From NCBI GenBank assembly GCA_964346075.1, contig CAYFTH010000022.1, positions 1-34,034 of the forward strand: a stretch of DNA of 34,034 nt. The letters run 5' to 3'. Under the pieces are notes generated by a model, which was not told the origin of the DNA, did not search any database, and saw only the letters and a list, made by a program, of their open reading frames with translations. This document shows, one piece after another, positions 24,756-32,823 of this stretch (the stretch's first letter is position 1; every line of letters starts with the position of its first letter). The DNA comes from Brumimicrobium sp964346075. GTDB taxonomy: Bacteria > Bacteroidota > Bacteroidia > Flavobacteriales_D > Crocinitomicaceae. A program made the translations under genes and the position numbers.

Positions 24756-25109
24756 TTACAACGAGCCTAATTTGTATTTTTCTCTATACAAGACCTTCTG
24801 GGCAGCTCTTCTAAGCAGTGCCTCAGACAATGATCGATGCGGTTGTTCTGCTTCCTCAAACAGCTGGTTGATTTGTGATTCAGGTAAATCTGCAATGTAT
24901 AGCAGTTGAGACATTAAATGTGGTGCGTCGTTCATTACTAACTCCACCTCTTTAGCTAAATATTCGAGAAACTCATGCGGGTTTTCGAGAATTTCATCCG
25001 GAAGCGCCAGCTCAATACCCACTCGAAAAAAGTCCTTTTGAAGCTGATAAAACGTGGAACGAGCAAATGCATTTTCTTGAAGGCGTTGAATTATTTCGTT
25101 ATTTAGCAA
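24756..25109 (-). CDS. Hypothetical helical protein divergent from lysC (start uncertain)
   Basis: A soluble, helix-rich protein I cannot assign. The convincing part runs from about QRLQENAFARSTFYQLQKDF through the C-terminus (RRAAQKVLYREKYKLGSL), and it looks like real coding sequence with amphipathic helices. The open frame continues to an ATG at 25328, but everything before about 25170 is antisense to lysC and reads as shadow. Between 25176 and 25110 there is no ATG, GTG or TTG, although the residues there (LESLRTYRNLQD) look protein-like. The first usable start is a TTG at 25109, which I use, giving 117 aa; an ATT or ATA start upstream would add 12-22 residues. Its only neighbour clue is the divergent lysC. 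Confidence 0.6.
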   Translation of the reverse strand: MLNNEIIQRLQENAFARSTFYQLQKDFFRVGIELALPDEILENPHEFLEYLAKEVELVMNDAPHLMSQLLYIADLPESQINQLFEEAEQPHRSLSEALLRRAAQKVLYREKYKLGSL

Positions 25110-25176
25110 ATCTTGTAAGTTTCTATACGTTCGTAAAGATTCTAAGTTAATAAATTTAATTTCGCAGTATAAATAT

Positions 25177-26451
25177 ATGGGAATGAAAATTTTCAAATTT
25201 GGTGGTGCATCAGTGAAAGATGCCGCAGCGGTAAAAAATGTAGCAGGTATCCTGGATCGTTTTAAGGATGAGGATCTTTTTGTTGTTGTTTCGGCGATGG
25301 GAAAAACGACCAATGCCATGGAGAACATTGTGAGTGCTTTGTACGACGGTGAAAAAGGGGTTTTTCGCGACTTGGTGGAAGAGCGAAGAGCATTTCATAT
25401 CGGAATTATGAAAGAACTCTTTGAAGATCAAAACCATTCTGTTTACACGGATGTTCACGGGCTTTTTGATGAATTACTTCAAAAGGAGGGGGATCAGTTA
25501 GCGCCTAATTATGATTTTCAGTATGATCAAATCGTTGCTTACGGAGAGGTGATTTCGACTAAAATTATCGCAGCATTTTTGCAGCTTACACGAAAAGATG
25601 TGATCTGGGGCGATTCGAGAACCTTTATAAGAACGAATCATAATTATCGAGCTGCAGAGGTCGACTGGGAGAAGACAACGCAATTAATTGATGCGTTTCG
25701 TGCTTCCAATACGGATAAAAATGTGTGCATCACGCAAGGTTTTATCGGACATACCGAAGAGAATTTCACAACTACACTCGGTAGAGAAGGCTCTGATTTT
25801 ACTGCTGGAATTATTGCTTACTGTACGAATGCGCATAGTGTTACTATTTGGAAGGATGTTCCCGGTATGCTGAATGCTGACCCAAAATGGTTCGATAATA
25901 CGGTGAAATTGGACCGCATTTCTTTTAAAGAGGCGATCGAACTCGCGTATTATGGAGCTTCTGTTATTCACCCCAAAACAATAAAACCGCTTCAGAACAA
26001 AAGGATACCTCTTTTTGTCAAATCGTTCGTAGATCCGTCTGCTCCCGGAACTATTATTCAGGAATCTACGGAAAATGACCACTTGATTCCTTCTTTCATT
26101 TTTAAAGTGAACCAGGTGTTATTGTCCATTACCCCTAAAGATTTCTCTTTTATTGTCGAGGAAAATTTGAGTGATATTTTTGGTAAGTTGGCATTGGCTG
26201 GTGGACATATCAACATTATGCAAAATTCAGCTGTGAGTTTTACAGTGTGCCTTGATATCGGAGATCTGCGGCTCAATAAATTGGTTGATTTACTTAGTGA
26301 TGATTACGTCGTCCAATATAATCGAGGGTTAGAGCTTGTAACCATCCGTCATTTTGATCAAGCGACTATTGATCGTGTGACAAACCATAAAGAAATATTG
26401 ATGGAGCAGAAGACACGTCAAACGGCTAGAATTGTGATGAAATCTTTGTAA
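25177..26451 (+). CDS. lysC: Aspartate kinase (monofunctional)
   Basis: A 424-aa aspartokinase, which phosphorylates aspartate as the first step towards lysine, threonine and methionine. The N-terminal kinase signature KFGGASVKDA is at residues 7-16, followed by VVVSAMGKTTNAMENIV, TQGFIGHTEENFTTTLGREG with SDFTAG, the WKDVPGMLNADPK segment, and AIELAYYGASVIHPKTIKPL. The C-terminal 130 residues form an ACT-type regulatory region (LLSITPKDFSFIVEENLSDI), so feedback control by an end product is likely but the effector is unknown. There is no homoserine dehydrogenase fusion. Two ATGs six bases apart (25177, 25183) are possible starts. A near-consensus TAATTTCG at 25157-25164 could be its -7 box. 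An ATPase remnant begins 1 bp after the stop. Confidence 0.94.
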   Translation: MGMKIFKFGGASVKDAAAVKNVAGILDRFKDEDLFVVVSAMGKTTNAMENIVSALYDGEKGVFRDLVEERRAFHIGIMKELFEDQNHSVYTDVHGLFDELLQKEGDQLAPNYDFQYDQIVAYGEVISTKIIAAFLQLTRKDVIWGDSRTFIRTNHNYRAAEVDWEKTTQLIDAFRASNTDKNVCITQGFIGHTEENFTTTLGREGSDFTAGIIAYCTNAHSVTIWKDVPGMLNADPKWFDNTVKLDRISFKEAIELAYYGASVIHPKTIKPLQNKRIPLFVKSFVDPSAPGTIIQESTENDHLIPSFIFKVNQVLLSITPKDFSFIVEENLSDIFGKLALAGGHINIMQNSAVSFTVCLDIGDLRLNKLVDLLSDDYVVQYNRGLELVTIRHFDQATIDRVTNHKEILMEQKTRQTARIVMKSL

Positions 26452-26452
26452 A

Positions 26453-26665
26453 ATGGAAAAATCAGGAATTGGATTCTTAAATATTCCAATAGAGATTAAA
26501 TCCAGACAAACGGTTATTAAAGACTTTTATAAACACCTAAAATATTGGAGTAAATTAATGGGTGATTCAAAGGCTTATGTTGCCTATGCTGGAAAAGATA
26601 GAGAAGAGCATTCAGACAATATAATCATAGAAAATTGGAGAAAGATAAACATTACCGAGCTTTAG
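26453..26665 (+). pseudogene. C-terminal remnant of an AAA/DUF4143-type ATPase
   Basis: A 70-codon ORF starting 1 bp after the lysC stop. Its sequence (IPIEIKSRQTVIKDFYKHLK, then YWSKLMGDSKAYVAYAG, then the ending IIIENWRKI) matches my memory of the C-terminal end of AAA_14/DUF4143 ATPases, with the nuclease-like E-I-K-S core, the 'YWxKLxGD' helix and the 'AYVxYAG...W' final strand. Intact members are about 380-400 aa, so the ATPase domain and most of DUF4143 are missing. The fragment is probably what is left after a deletion or recombination that joined it to lysC. Whether it is still translated through coupling to lysC cannot be told. REP-like hairpins follow downstream. The family assignment is from recall of a short segment. 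Confidence 0.6.
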
Positions 26666-26786
26666 AAATCGAAAAATCGTGAATTGAATTCCGTATTTTT
26701 CTCTTGGACTACTGTTATATTAATGGATAAAGATTTAATGATGGGATGCCCAAAGAGGGATGGTTATTGTTTCAGCGGTTGCATCG

Positions 26787-26947
26787 GCGAGGGATTTATC
26801 CTTCGCTAATGGAAGCGTAATCTATATGATAGTGGCTTCAGCCACTTGAAGATTAATAAATCATTTAATAAAACGCTAGCAGTTGATCTGGATAGGAAGT
26901 TGAAAAATAACATCTATTGCTTGCGGGGTTCATCCCGAAAGCAATAG
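26787..26947. repeat. Cluster of three TTYA-loop hairpins, REP-like
   Basis: Three palindromes lie in the 316-bp gap 26666-26981. The first is GCGAGGGA-TTTA-TCCTTCGC (26787-26806, eight pairs with one G-T). The second is AGTGGC-TTCA-GCCACT (26831-26846, six perfect pairs). The third is a long stem at 26914-26947, with arms CTATTGCTTGCGGGG and TCCCGAAAGCAATAG (15 positions, one G-A mismatch and one G-T) around TTCA. The shared four-base loop TTTA/TTCA and G/C-rich tips suggest REP-type elements. The third could also act as a weak terminator for the T9SS gene ending at 26982, though the following minus-strand U-tract is poor. Confidence 0.6.
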
Positions 26948-26981
26948 AATGTTCAATCGAAATGCTTTTAAACAATTGAAA

Positions 26982-29600
26982 TTAATTTCGAATAACTTTG
27001 AAGATTTGTTCTTTAGAATGGAAGTAATACACTCCTTTTTTCAAATGACTTAAATCCAATTCTGTCTTTTCTGCTTTAATTCTGATGTTCATAACCATGC
27101 GACCACGAGCATCATAAACCTTTATAACTTGATCATTGAGACCAAGAATAGTTATTTGACCATTCGTAGGGTTTGGATAAATGCGCAGTTTGGAAATCTT
27201 AGATGAGACCGCAATACCAACGGTTGTGATGGCGACACATTCACTGGTGTCAACACAGTCGCCTTCAGTAACAATTACGGCGTATTCTCCATTTGTAGTA
27301 GCTGTAAATGTTGAATCAGTTGCTCCTGAAATCGTATCACCTTTAATGCAGTTATACCACTGGTAAGTAACTCCAGAGTTATTATTTTCAGCAGTAATGG
27401 TGATTTCGTTAATACTGGTGTTGGTATTCACACCTGTTATAAAAACGTTTTGAGTTTGAGTACTCGTATTACCAGTCGCATCTGTAAACGTCCAAGTGAT
27501 TACTGTGCTATCTGTTATAGGTAACGTTTCATTATGCGTTGCGGTGATCGAGCCATCACAATTGTCTGTCGCCGTAGGAGCGTCTAAACTTGTGATTTCA
27601 CAGATGTCTTGAAGATCGTTGAGGCTAGAGGAATCTGCCACGGGATCAGTTACATCATCGATGATGACTTCTTGTGTTTGAGAGGAAGTGTTTCCATCAA
27701 TATCCGTATATGTCCAAGTTACTGTAGTAGTTGTGGAAATGGGCAGTGAAGCATTGTGCGTACCCGTCAGTATACCGTCACAGTTATCTGTTGCCGTTGG
27801 TGCTGTTAGTGCAGTAATTTCGCACTCATCTGTTAAGTCTGGTAACGTTGTGATATCTGCAACAGGAGCAGTAACATCGTCAATAATAACTTCCTGTGTT
27901 TGAGAAGTAGTGTTACCGGCAACATCCGTGTAAGTCCAAGTGACTGTAGTGGTTGTGGAAATGGGCAGTGAAGCATTGTGCGTACCCGTCAGTATACCGT
28001 CACAGTTATCTGTTGCCGTTGGTGCTGTTAGTGCAGTAATTTCGCACTCATCTGTTAAGTCTGGTAACGTTGTGATATCTGCAACAGGAGCAGTAACATC
28101 GTCAATAATGACATCTTGTGTTTGAGAGGAACTGTTTCCATCAATATCCGTATACGTCCAAGTTACTGTAGTAGTTGTGGAAATGGGTAGTGAAGCATTG
28201 TGCGTACCCGTCAGTATACCATCACAGTTATCCGTTGCAGTCGGCGCTGTCAATGAAGTTACTTCACACTCATCAGTAATGTTTGGTAAATTGGCAACGT
28301 CTGCGATTGGTGCACTCACGTCATCGATAATGACATTTTGTGACTGAGTAGCATTGTTCCCTTGAGCATCGGTATAGGTCCATGTTACAGTAGTGTTCGA
28401 TGTAATAGGTAGCGACGCGTTGTGCGTTCCATTAATCGTCCCGTCACAATTGTCATTTGCTGTGGGTGCTGAAAGTGAAGTTACTTCGCATTCTTCAGTG
28501 ATATCGGGCAAACTTGCAATTGATGGGACGGGAGCTTGATTATCCTCGGCAGTAATAGTTATTTGATCTGTACTCGAACACCCGTTTCCGTCAGTACCAG
28601 TCACTTCATAAGTCGTTGTTGTGGGAATATTGAAACCAATACCATCTGTTACACCGTTATCCCAGGAGTAATTAGTTGCTGTACCAGAACCATAGAGAGT
28701 TATTGATTCATTCGGGCAGACGGATGTAGATGGATTAACGTTTGCGTTTACCGTAGGGTTTGCATTCACATTAACTGTTACGGTATTAGACGTTAGGTTT
28801 CCAGATATACCACAAGCATCCTGAGTAGTAACGTAATAATTACCGGCAGTACCCACATTTATTGTAGGAGTAGTTGCTCCGGTATTCCATTCAATATTAC
28901 TTGTGACATCAGATTCTAATTGAACCTGATCTCCTGCACATATATTCGTTGAACCATTAGCGGTTACCGTCGGGGTTGTTCCCGATCCACAATTTCTTCC
29001 TAAATCGTCCATATAAGCTCCACCAAAGCTTCTTAATGCAAAACCGCCTGGAACAAGGTTTGGAAGGGTTGCACTAAAATTGGTTAAGAGTGTAGTGCCG
29101 TCTGAATCGTAAAGGTTTGCGGTTACATTGGTGGCCGAATTCCAAATAAGCTCTGCGCGATACCATTGCGAACCTTGATAGGTAAAAGGAATTTGTGCAA
29201 TGTCCGTGTATCCGTATCCATTATTTTCCTGCAAAATTAGTTCACTTGTATTGTTAGCTACTACGAGTGAATGACATCCTGCAGCGCTAGCTCCAAATCC
29301 CCAATAGGTTCTACCTGTCCCGGCAGCGTCAAAATATACCCACATGGAAATGTCATCTCCTGTGTTCCCGTAGGTGACATCCGTCCTGTAATGCCAATCT
29401 GGATTTTCTATACTATAGGTTCCGTTATGCACTGGGGTTGTCACTTTATTACCTCCTGCTGTTTCAACTTGCCATGGTGCCCACGGCCATGCAACACCTG
29501 TTTCAAAATCTTCTACGATCTGTGAAAAACCTCCAAATGGACAGCTTAAGATCAAAGTAAAAAAGAATATTTTTATAGTTGTATATCTATTTTTTCTCAT
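26982..29600 (-). CDS. T9SS-exported protein with five HYR-like repeats and type A sorting domain
   Basis: An 872-aa secreted or surface protein. It has a signal peptide (about 1-27, ending GGFSQ), an N-terminal lectin/jelly-roll-like domain (about 28-205, with EDFETG, DISMWVYFDAAGTGRTYWGF and QWYRAELIWNS), two Ig-like domains (about 207-345), five 74-aa HYR-like repeats (352-721; each with DECEITxLTAPTATDNCDG, GTHNASLPI and VTWTYTD), an Ig-like YQW...ISGATDSTFT module (about 735-785), and a C-terminal sorting domain beginning LRIYPNPTNGQITI and ending GVYYFHSKEQIFKVIRN. The HYR-type repeats usually serve as adhesive stalks; no catalytic domain is evident. It starts 21 bp after the 125-aa exported protein gene and is probably in the same operon. 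Confidence 0.9.
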   Translation of the reverse strand: MRKNRYTTIKIFFFTLILSCPFGGFSQIVEDFETGVAWPWAPWQVETAGGNKVTTPVHNGTYSIENPDWHYRTDVTYGNTGDDISMWVYFDAAGTGRTYWGFGASAAGCHSLVVANNTSELILQENNGYGYTDIAQIPFTYQGSQWYRAELIWNSATNVTANLYDSDGTTLLTNFSATLPNLVPGGFALRSFGGAYMDDLGRNCGSGTTPTVTANGSTNICAGDQVQLESDVTSNIEWNTGATTPTINVGTAGNYYVTTQDACGISGNLTSNTVTVNVNANPTVNANVNPSTSVCPNESITLYGSGTATNYSWDNGVTDGIGFNIPTTTTYEVTGTDGNGCSSTDQITITAEDNQAPVPSIASLPDITEECEVTSLSAPTANDNCDGTINGTHNASLPITSNTTVTWTYTDAQGNNATQSQNVIIDDVSAPIADVANLPNITDECEVTSLTAPTATDNCDGILTGTHNASLPISTTTTVTWTYTDIDGNSSSQTQDVIIDDVTAPVADITTLPDLTDECEITALTAPTATDNCDGILTGTHNASLPISTTTTVTWTYTDVAGNTTSQTQEVIIDDVTAPVADITTLPDLTDECEITALTAPTATDNCDGILTGTHNASLPISTTTTVTWTYTDIDGNTSSQTQEVIIDDVTDPVADSSSLNDLQDICEITSLDAPTATDNCDGSITATHNETLPITDSTVITWTFTDATGNTSTQTQNVFITGVNTNTSINEITITAENNNSGVTYQWYNCIKGDTISGATDSTFTATTNGEYAVIVTEGDCVDTSECVAITTVGIAVSSKISKLRIYPNPTNGQITILGLNDQVIKVYDARGRMVMNIRIKAEKTELDLSHLKKGVYYFHSKEQIFKVIRN
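27438..28547 (-). repeat. Five tandem 222-bp HYR-like repeats
   Basis: Units in coding order are 28326-28547, 28104-28325, 27882-28103, 27660-27881 and 27438-27659, each 74 codons. The two middle units (27660-28103) share a stretch of about 160 bp that looks identical (27731-27890 versus 27953-28112). The outer units are more diverged. Confidence 0.92.
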
Positions 29601-29621
29601 AATAGTAAATGTTAAAAATGA

Positions 29622-29999
29622 TTATAAAATCCGTACCTTGATATCTAAAATCTCTGGTGCACTTTCATTATTAAATAAAGACTTTTGATCAATCAATAGT
29701 TCAGGATGATCGCAATCACCTTTCGCTACGTCTTCATTTGAAAATTTGATCGTTCGGATTTTTGTGCGCTGAACTTGATTCGCAGAACTTACAATAAATT
29801 GTAATTGTAATTCATTATCTAAGGATTCAGTCATTTTCTCTAGACTTAATGCAGTCTTTAATTGTTCGCTGCATTCTATAGTTTGAAATGTTACGGTTAT
29901 TTCATGCTGTTCTAATTGCTGGGTATTGAGTTGAAAGCTCGAGCAAAATAAAAGTAGGGCGACCCCACCAAGTAGTGTAGATTTTAACATAAGATTCAT
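29622..29999 (-). CDS. Small exported protein of unknown function
   Basis: A 125-aa protein with a hydrophobic N-terminal signal (LLGGVALLLFCSSFQLN), so it is exported; the Cys at about residue 19 lies in FCSS, making lipid attachment possible but not typical. The rest is beta-rich, with two cysteines in the mature part (ECSEQL and GDCDHPE). I recognise no family. It is the first gene of a two-gene unit: the 872-aa T9SS protein begins 21 bp after its stop, which suggests a related job at the surface. A -7 box lies 35 bp upstream of the ATG. A second ATG at 29990 is an equally possible start. Confidence 0.7.
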   Translation of the reverse strand: MNLMLKSTLLGGVALLLFCSSFQLNTQQLEQHEITVTFQTIECSEQLKTALSLEKMTESLDNELQLQFIVSSANQVQRTKIRTIKFSNEDVAKGDCDHPELLIDQKSLFNNESAPEILDIKVRIL

Positions 30000-30034
30000 G
30001 TTTTTTGTGCAAATAATTCGGTCTTAACTTATTA

Positions 30035-30042
30035 CAAAGCTA
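30035..30042 (-). promoter_or_regulatory. Candidate -7 promoter box for the small exported protein / HYR-protein operon
   Basis: On the minus strand TAGCTTTG matches TAnnTTTG, 35 bp before the ATG at 29999. The same octamer is found before sucA. Confidence 0.5.
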
Positions 30043-30217
30043 ATTCATTTACTATAGGATCAACTTGTTGTGTTGAAAAATAACAAAATAACTGTTTTTT
30101 GTTAAATACAAACAGGTGATTTGAATTTTAAGATCGTTTCGATTTGACCAGTTTAGCGGAGTGATTTTTAAGCTTTGTTGTACATATATTGAATGCTTCT
30201 GTAGAAGTATATTAATC

Positions 30218-31156
30218 CTAGCCGAAATGCTTCAAAACTTTATCCGCCAGCACATCACTTAATTTAAAGTAGCTTTCTTCTGTCCAGCCTCCAACATGCG
30301 GAGAGAAGATTACATTTTCCATTTCTAGTAATGCTTTGAACTCCGGATTTTTATCTGCTGCAAGTGTTTTTTCAAAGGATGCTTTTTCGTATTCGAGTAC
30401 GTCCAGACAAGCACCAAGGATGCTCTTTTCTTGCAGTCCTTTGAGCAAATCTTTCGTTCGAATGATTTTTCCTCGTGCAAGATTAATCACGTAGATCGGT
30501 TTTTGGAATTTTTGGAAGAATGCCTCATCAGCCATAAACATCGTTTCTTCATTTTGAGGAATATGAAAAGAAAGGATATCGGCTTTATTATAGATTTCTT
30601 CCATCGATGTGGCGTTGGCGAACTGATCGCCATAATTTGATTTGTATTTATCATAAGCATGGACATCTACATCAAATCCGTACAATTTTTTGGCAAATGC
30701 TCGCCCGTTATTTCCGTAGCCAATGATTCCAACCGTTTTACCATTTAGCTCGATTCCGCGATTCTCTTCTCTTTTCCAGATGCCTTTTCGAACTTCTGAA
30801 TTTCCTTGGCATAAATTATTGAAGAGGGAAAGCAACATTCCTAGAGCATGTTCACCGACTGCATTACGATTTCCTTCAGGGGCATTAAAGCAAGTCACGC
30901 CATTTTTATCAGCAGTTTCCAGGTCAATGTTTTCTAGTCCAGCTCCGCTGCGCGCAATGAATTTTAGATGAGACGCTACGTTTAGTAATTCAGCATCAAT
31001 GGGAAATCTTGAACGAACAACGATTCCCTGGAAACGATGCATTTCGGCCAGGCATTTTTCCCGCTTCCATTGGGTGCCATCAATGCAGATGAATCCTTTT
31101 TTGGTGAGTCGCTCTTCTAAAATAGAGTGTACCGTATCGATGAATAGTACGCGCAT
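30218..31156 (-). CDS. D-2-hydroxyacid dehydrogenase (phosphoglycerate dehydrogenase-like)
   Basis: A 312-aa NAD-dependent oxidoreductase of the D-isomer-specific 2-hydroxyacid dehydrogenase family. The substrate domain contains FIARSGAGLENIDLETADK; the NAD-binding Rossmann fold has VGIIGYGNNGRAFAKKL with GxGxxG at 146-151. Catalytic residues fit the family: Arg228 in INLARGKIIRT, a Glu in CLDVLEYE near 255, and His287 in FSPHVGGWTEES. There is no ACT domain, so it is shorter than SerA of E. coli. Serine-pathway 3-phosphoglycerate oxidation is possible, but other 2-hydroxyacids cannot be excluded and no serC or serB is nearby. It stands alone, divergent from an esterase lipoprotein. Confidence 0.9.
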   Translation of the reverse strand: MRVLFIDTVHSILEERLTKKGFICIDGTQWKREKCLAEMHRFQGIVVRSRFPIDAELLNVASHLKFIARSGAGLENIDLETADKNGVTCFNAPEGNRNAVGEHALGMLLSLFNNLCQGNSEVRKGIWKREENRGIELNGKTVGIIGYGNNGRAFAKKLYGFDVDVHAYDKYKSNYGDQFANATSMEEIYNKADILSFHIPQNEETMFMADEAFFQKFQKPIYVINLARGKIIRTKDLLKGLQEKSILGACLDVLEYEKASFEKTLAADKNPEFKALLEMENVIFSPHVGGWTEESYFKLSDVLADKVLKHFG

Positions 31157-31286
31157 GCTGAAGCCTTTTTCGTGTTGGCCCCAAAGATAAAGAGAATTCT
31201 AAGATGGTACGACAGTGAAGGTATCTTCAATTGTTTTTTTTGAATAAACTGCTATACATCGGTTTTTTAAATGCTATCACTTGTTG

Positions 31287-31294
31287 TATATTTG
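31287..31294 (+). promoter_or_regulatory. Candidate -7 promoter box of the esterase lipoprotein gene
   Basis: TATATTTG matches TAnnTTTG and lies 21 bp before the ATG at 31316. It also overlaps the upstream extension of the open frame, which argues for the ATG at 31316 rather than that at 31271. Confidence 0.5.
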
Positions 31295-31315
31295 ATTAAA
31301 AATAATCAGTTTAAC

Positions 31316-32221
31316 ATGCGAATCTTGCTAATTATTCTTCTGCTTCTGTTTGGATTCAGCTGTAATCGTGAGTTCAAAGGAGAAGGAAAGACACGTAGGG
31401 ATACTTTTACGTTTGGGGGAGAAAAACGAAAGTTTAGGATTTATTTTCCTGAAAATTACGATGAAAATGAATTACACCCTGTGGTTATAGCATTACATGG
31501 AAGACTGGGACGTGGTAAACAAATGGAAAAGTCGAGTTTATTCAATCCTGTTGCGGATGATAATAACGTAATAATGGTTTACCCGGATGGCTATAAGAAA
31601 TCCTGGAACGATGGAAGGGGAGAGGGACCTGCTGCCGACGACAATATTGATGATGTTGGATTCATAAACGCACTGATAAATTTGATTATTGGGGATTATT
31701 CCGTTGACGATTCAAGAATTTATGTTTGTGGAATGTCAAATGGAGGATTTATGTCTATGCGTTTGGCGCATGAGCTGGAAGATCGCATTGCCGCTTTTGG
31801 TTCAGTAACGGGATCACTTGGGGCTAATTATAACGGAACGCTTGATCATGCTGTTCCTGTAATGCTTATCGCGGGCACCAAAGACCCTCTTGTACCTTAT
31901 GATGGCGGTGAAGTTGCAGATAGCGGTACGGAGAGCAGAGGTTTTGAAGATTTACTGGAGTATTATGCTGCTAACAATGATTGCGATAGTTTGAATGTGA
32001 GTAGCTTACCTCAAGTGAACGACGATGGCGTAAATACAGAAAAGTGGGTGTATTCAAATTGTAACAATAATGCTGAGTGTATTTTATTTAAAAATATTGG
32101 AGCAGGGCACACATGGCCTGGTGGAAAATCTATTTTATGGGAAAATACTGTAGGCAAGGAATCCTCCGAAATCAATGCCAGCCGTGAACTCATGAATTTT
32201 TTCTTGCAGTATCAGTTATGA
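31316..32221 (+). CDS. Lipoprotein esterase of the PHB depolymerase / feruloyl esterase type
   Basis: A 301-aa alpha/beta hydrolase. The N-terminus MRILLIILLLLFGFSCNREF has a lipobox ending at Cys16, so it is probably a lipoprotein in the cell envelope. The catalytic domain has the oxyanion-region ALHGRLGRGKQMEKSS, the sequence MVYPDGYKKSWNDGRG typical of the LpqC/PHB depolymerase group, the nucleophile elbow VCGMSNGGFMS with Ser141, the acid Asp190 in IAGTKDPLVPY, and His265 in GAGHTWPGG. Proteins of this group cleave ester bonds in polyesters or phenolic-sugar esters; the substrate here is unknown. I chose ATG 31316 over 31271 because it gives the signal and follows the -7 box. Confidence 0.88.
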   Translation: MRILLIILLLLFGFSCNREFKGEGKTRRDTFTFGGEKRKFRIYFPENYDENELHPVVIALHGRLGRGKQMEKSSLFNPVADDNNVIMVYPDGYKKSWNDGRGEGPAADDNIDDVGFINALINLIIGDYSVDDSRIYVCGMSNGGFMSMRLAHELEDRIAAFGSVTGSLGANYNGTLDHAVPVMLIAGTKDPLVPYDGGEVADSGTESRGFEDLLEYYAANNDCDSLNVSSLPQVNDDGVNTEKWVYSNCNNNAECILFKNIGAGHTWPGGKSILWENTVGKESSEINASRELMNFFLQYQL

Positions 32222-32351
32222 CTAATTTTTTCATCGTATAGTTATGGCTGTTCTTTATGATTGACGTTTCAATTTTATGTTCGATTGAAGCGGTTAGTAA
32301 GAGCTGTCAGTGCTAGAATTATTCAGTAACATGTCGTATAATGAGTTTTCA

Positions 32352-32771
32352 TTATTCAAACCTTGCAGGATGGGGAACAAAGTTTTGTTCATGAGTGCAA
32401 TCGGGATCATCTTCTTTTAACAAATCAGCTGAAAGTAATAGTTCCTTTTCTTGTACCTTAAAATCATGAATAAGATAAGTGCAATACTTTGAACTTTCAA
32501 TAACCACCGTATAAGAGCCATAATTAATATCTACTTTCTTCTGATTGCAATAAGTAGTAGCTTTGTAAAGTTTAGAAAAATCAGCTGACATGAAATAAAT
32601 CATAATACCCTGATCGGCCACAATTGTTGTTTGCGAGTGATCACAGATAAATTCAAAACGAACGGTTGCTACCTCTTTCATTTCTGCGTTTTGAGTATTA
32701 CCATAATAAGTAAAGGTTAAGAGCAAAAGACTCAAGATTGTTGCTTTCGTATGCCGCTTTTTTAAAATCAT
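32352..32771 (-). CDS. Small exported protein of unknown function
   Basis: A 139-aa protein with a positively charged start and hydrophobic signal (about residues 10-26, ending YYGNTQ), so it is exported. The mature part is beta-rich with four cysteines (FICDHSQ, TYCNQ, KYCTY, DDPDCTHEQ) that could form disulphides. No family is recognised. It starts 52 bp behind the stop of the large PKD/T9SS type B gene and may be co-transcribed with it. It is convergent with the esterase gene, with 130 bp between them that show no clear terminator. Confidence 0.65.
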   Translation of the reverse strand: MILKKRHTKATILSLLLLTFTYYGNTQNAEMKEVATVRFEFICDHSQTTIVADQGIMIYFMSADFSKLYKATTYCNQKKVDINYGSYTVVIESSKYCTYLIHDFKVQEKELLLSADLLKEDDPDCTHEQNFVPHPARFE

Positions 32772-32823
32772 TGCTTTAAATATAACGAATGTATCGTTTC
32801 GATGTTTGGAAAATGATCGATTA

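Noticed and set aside
27688..28125. Repeated plus-strand ORFs of 61-71 codons with nearly the same sequence
   Set aside because: They are antisense copies of the 222-bp HYR-like repeats and repeat only because the coding strand does.
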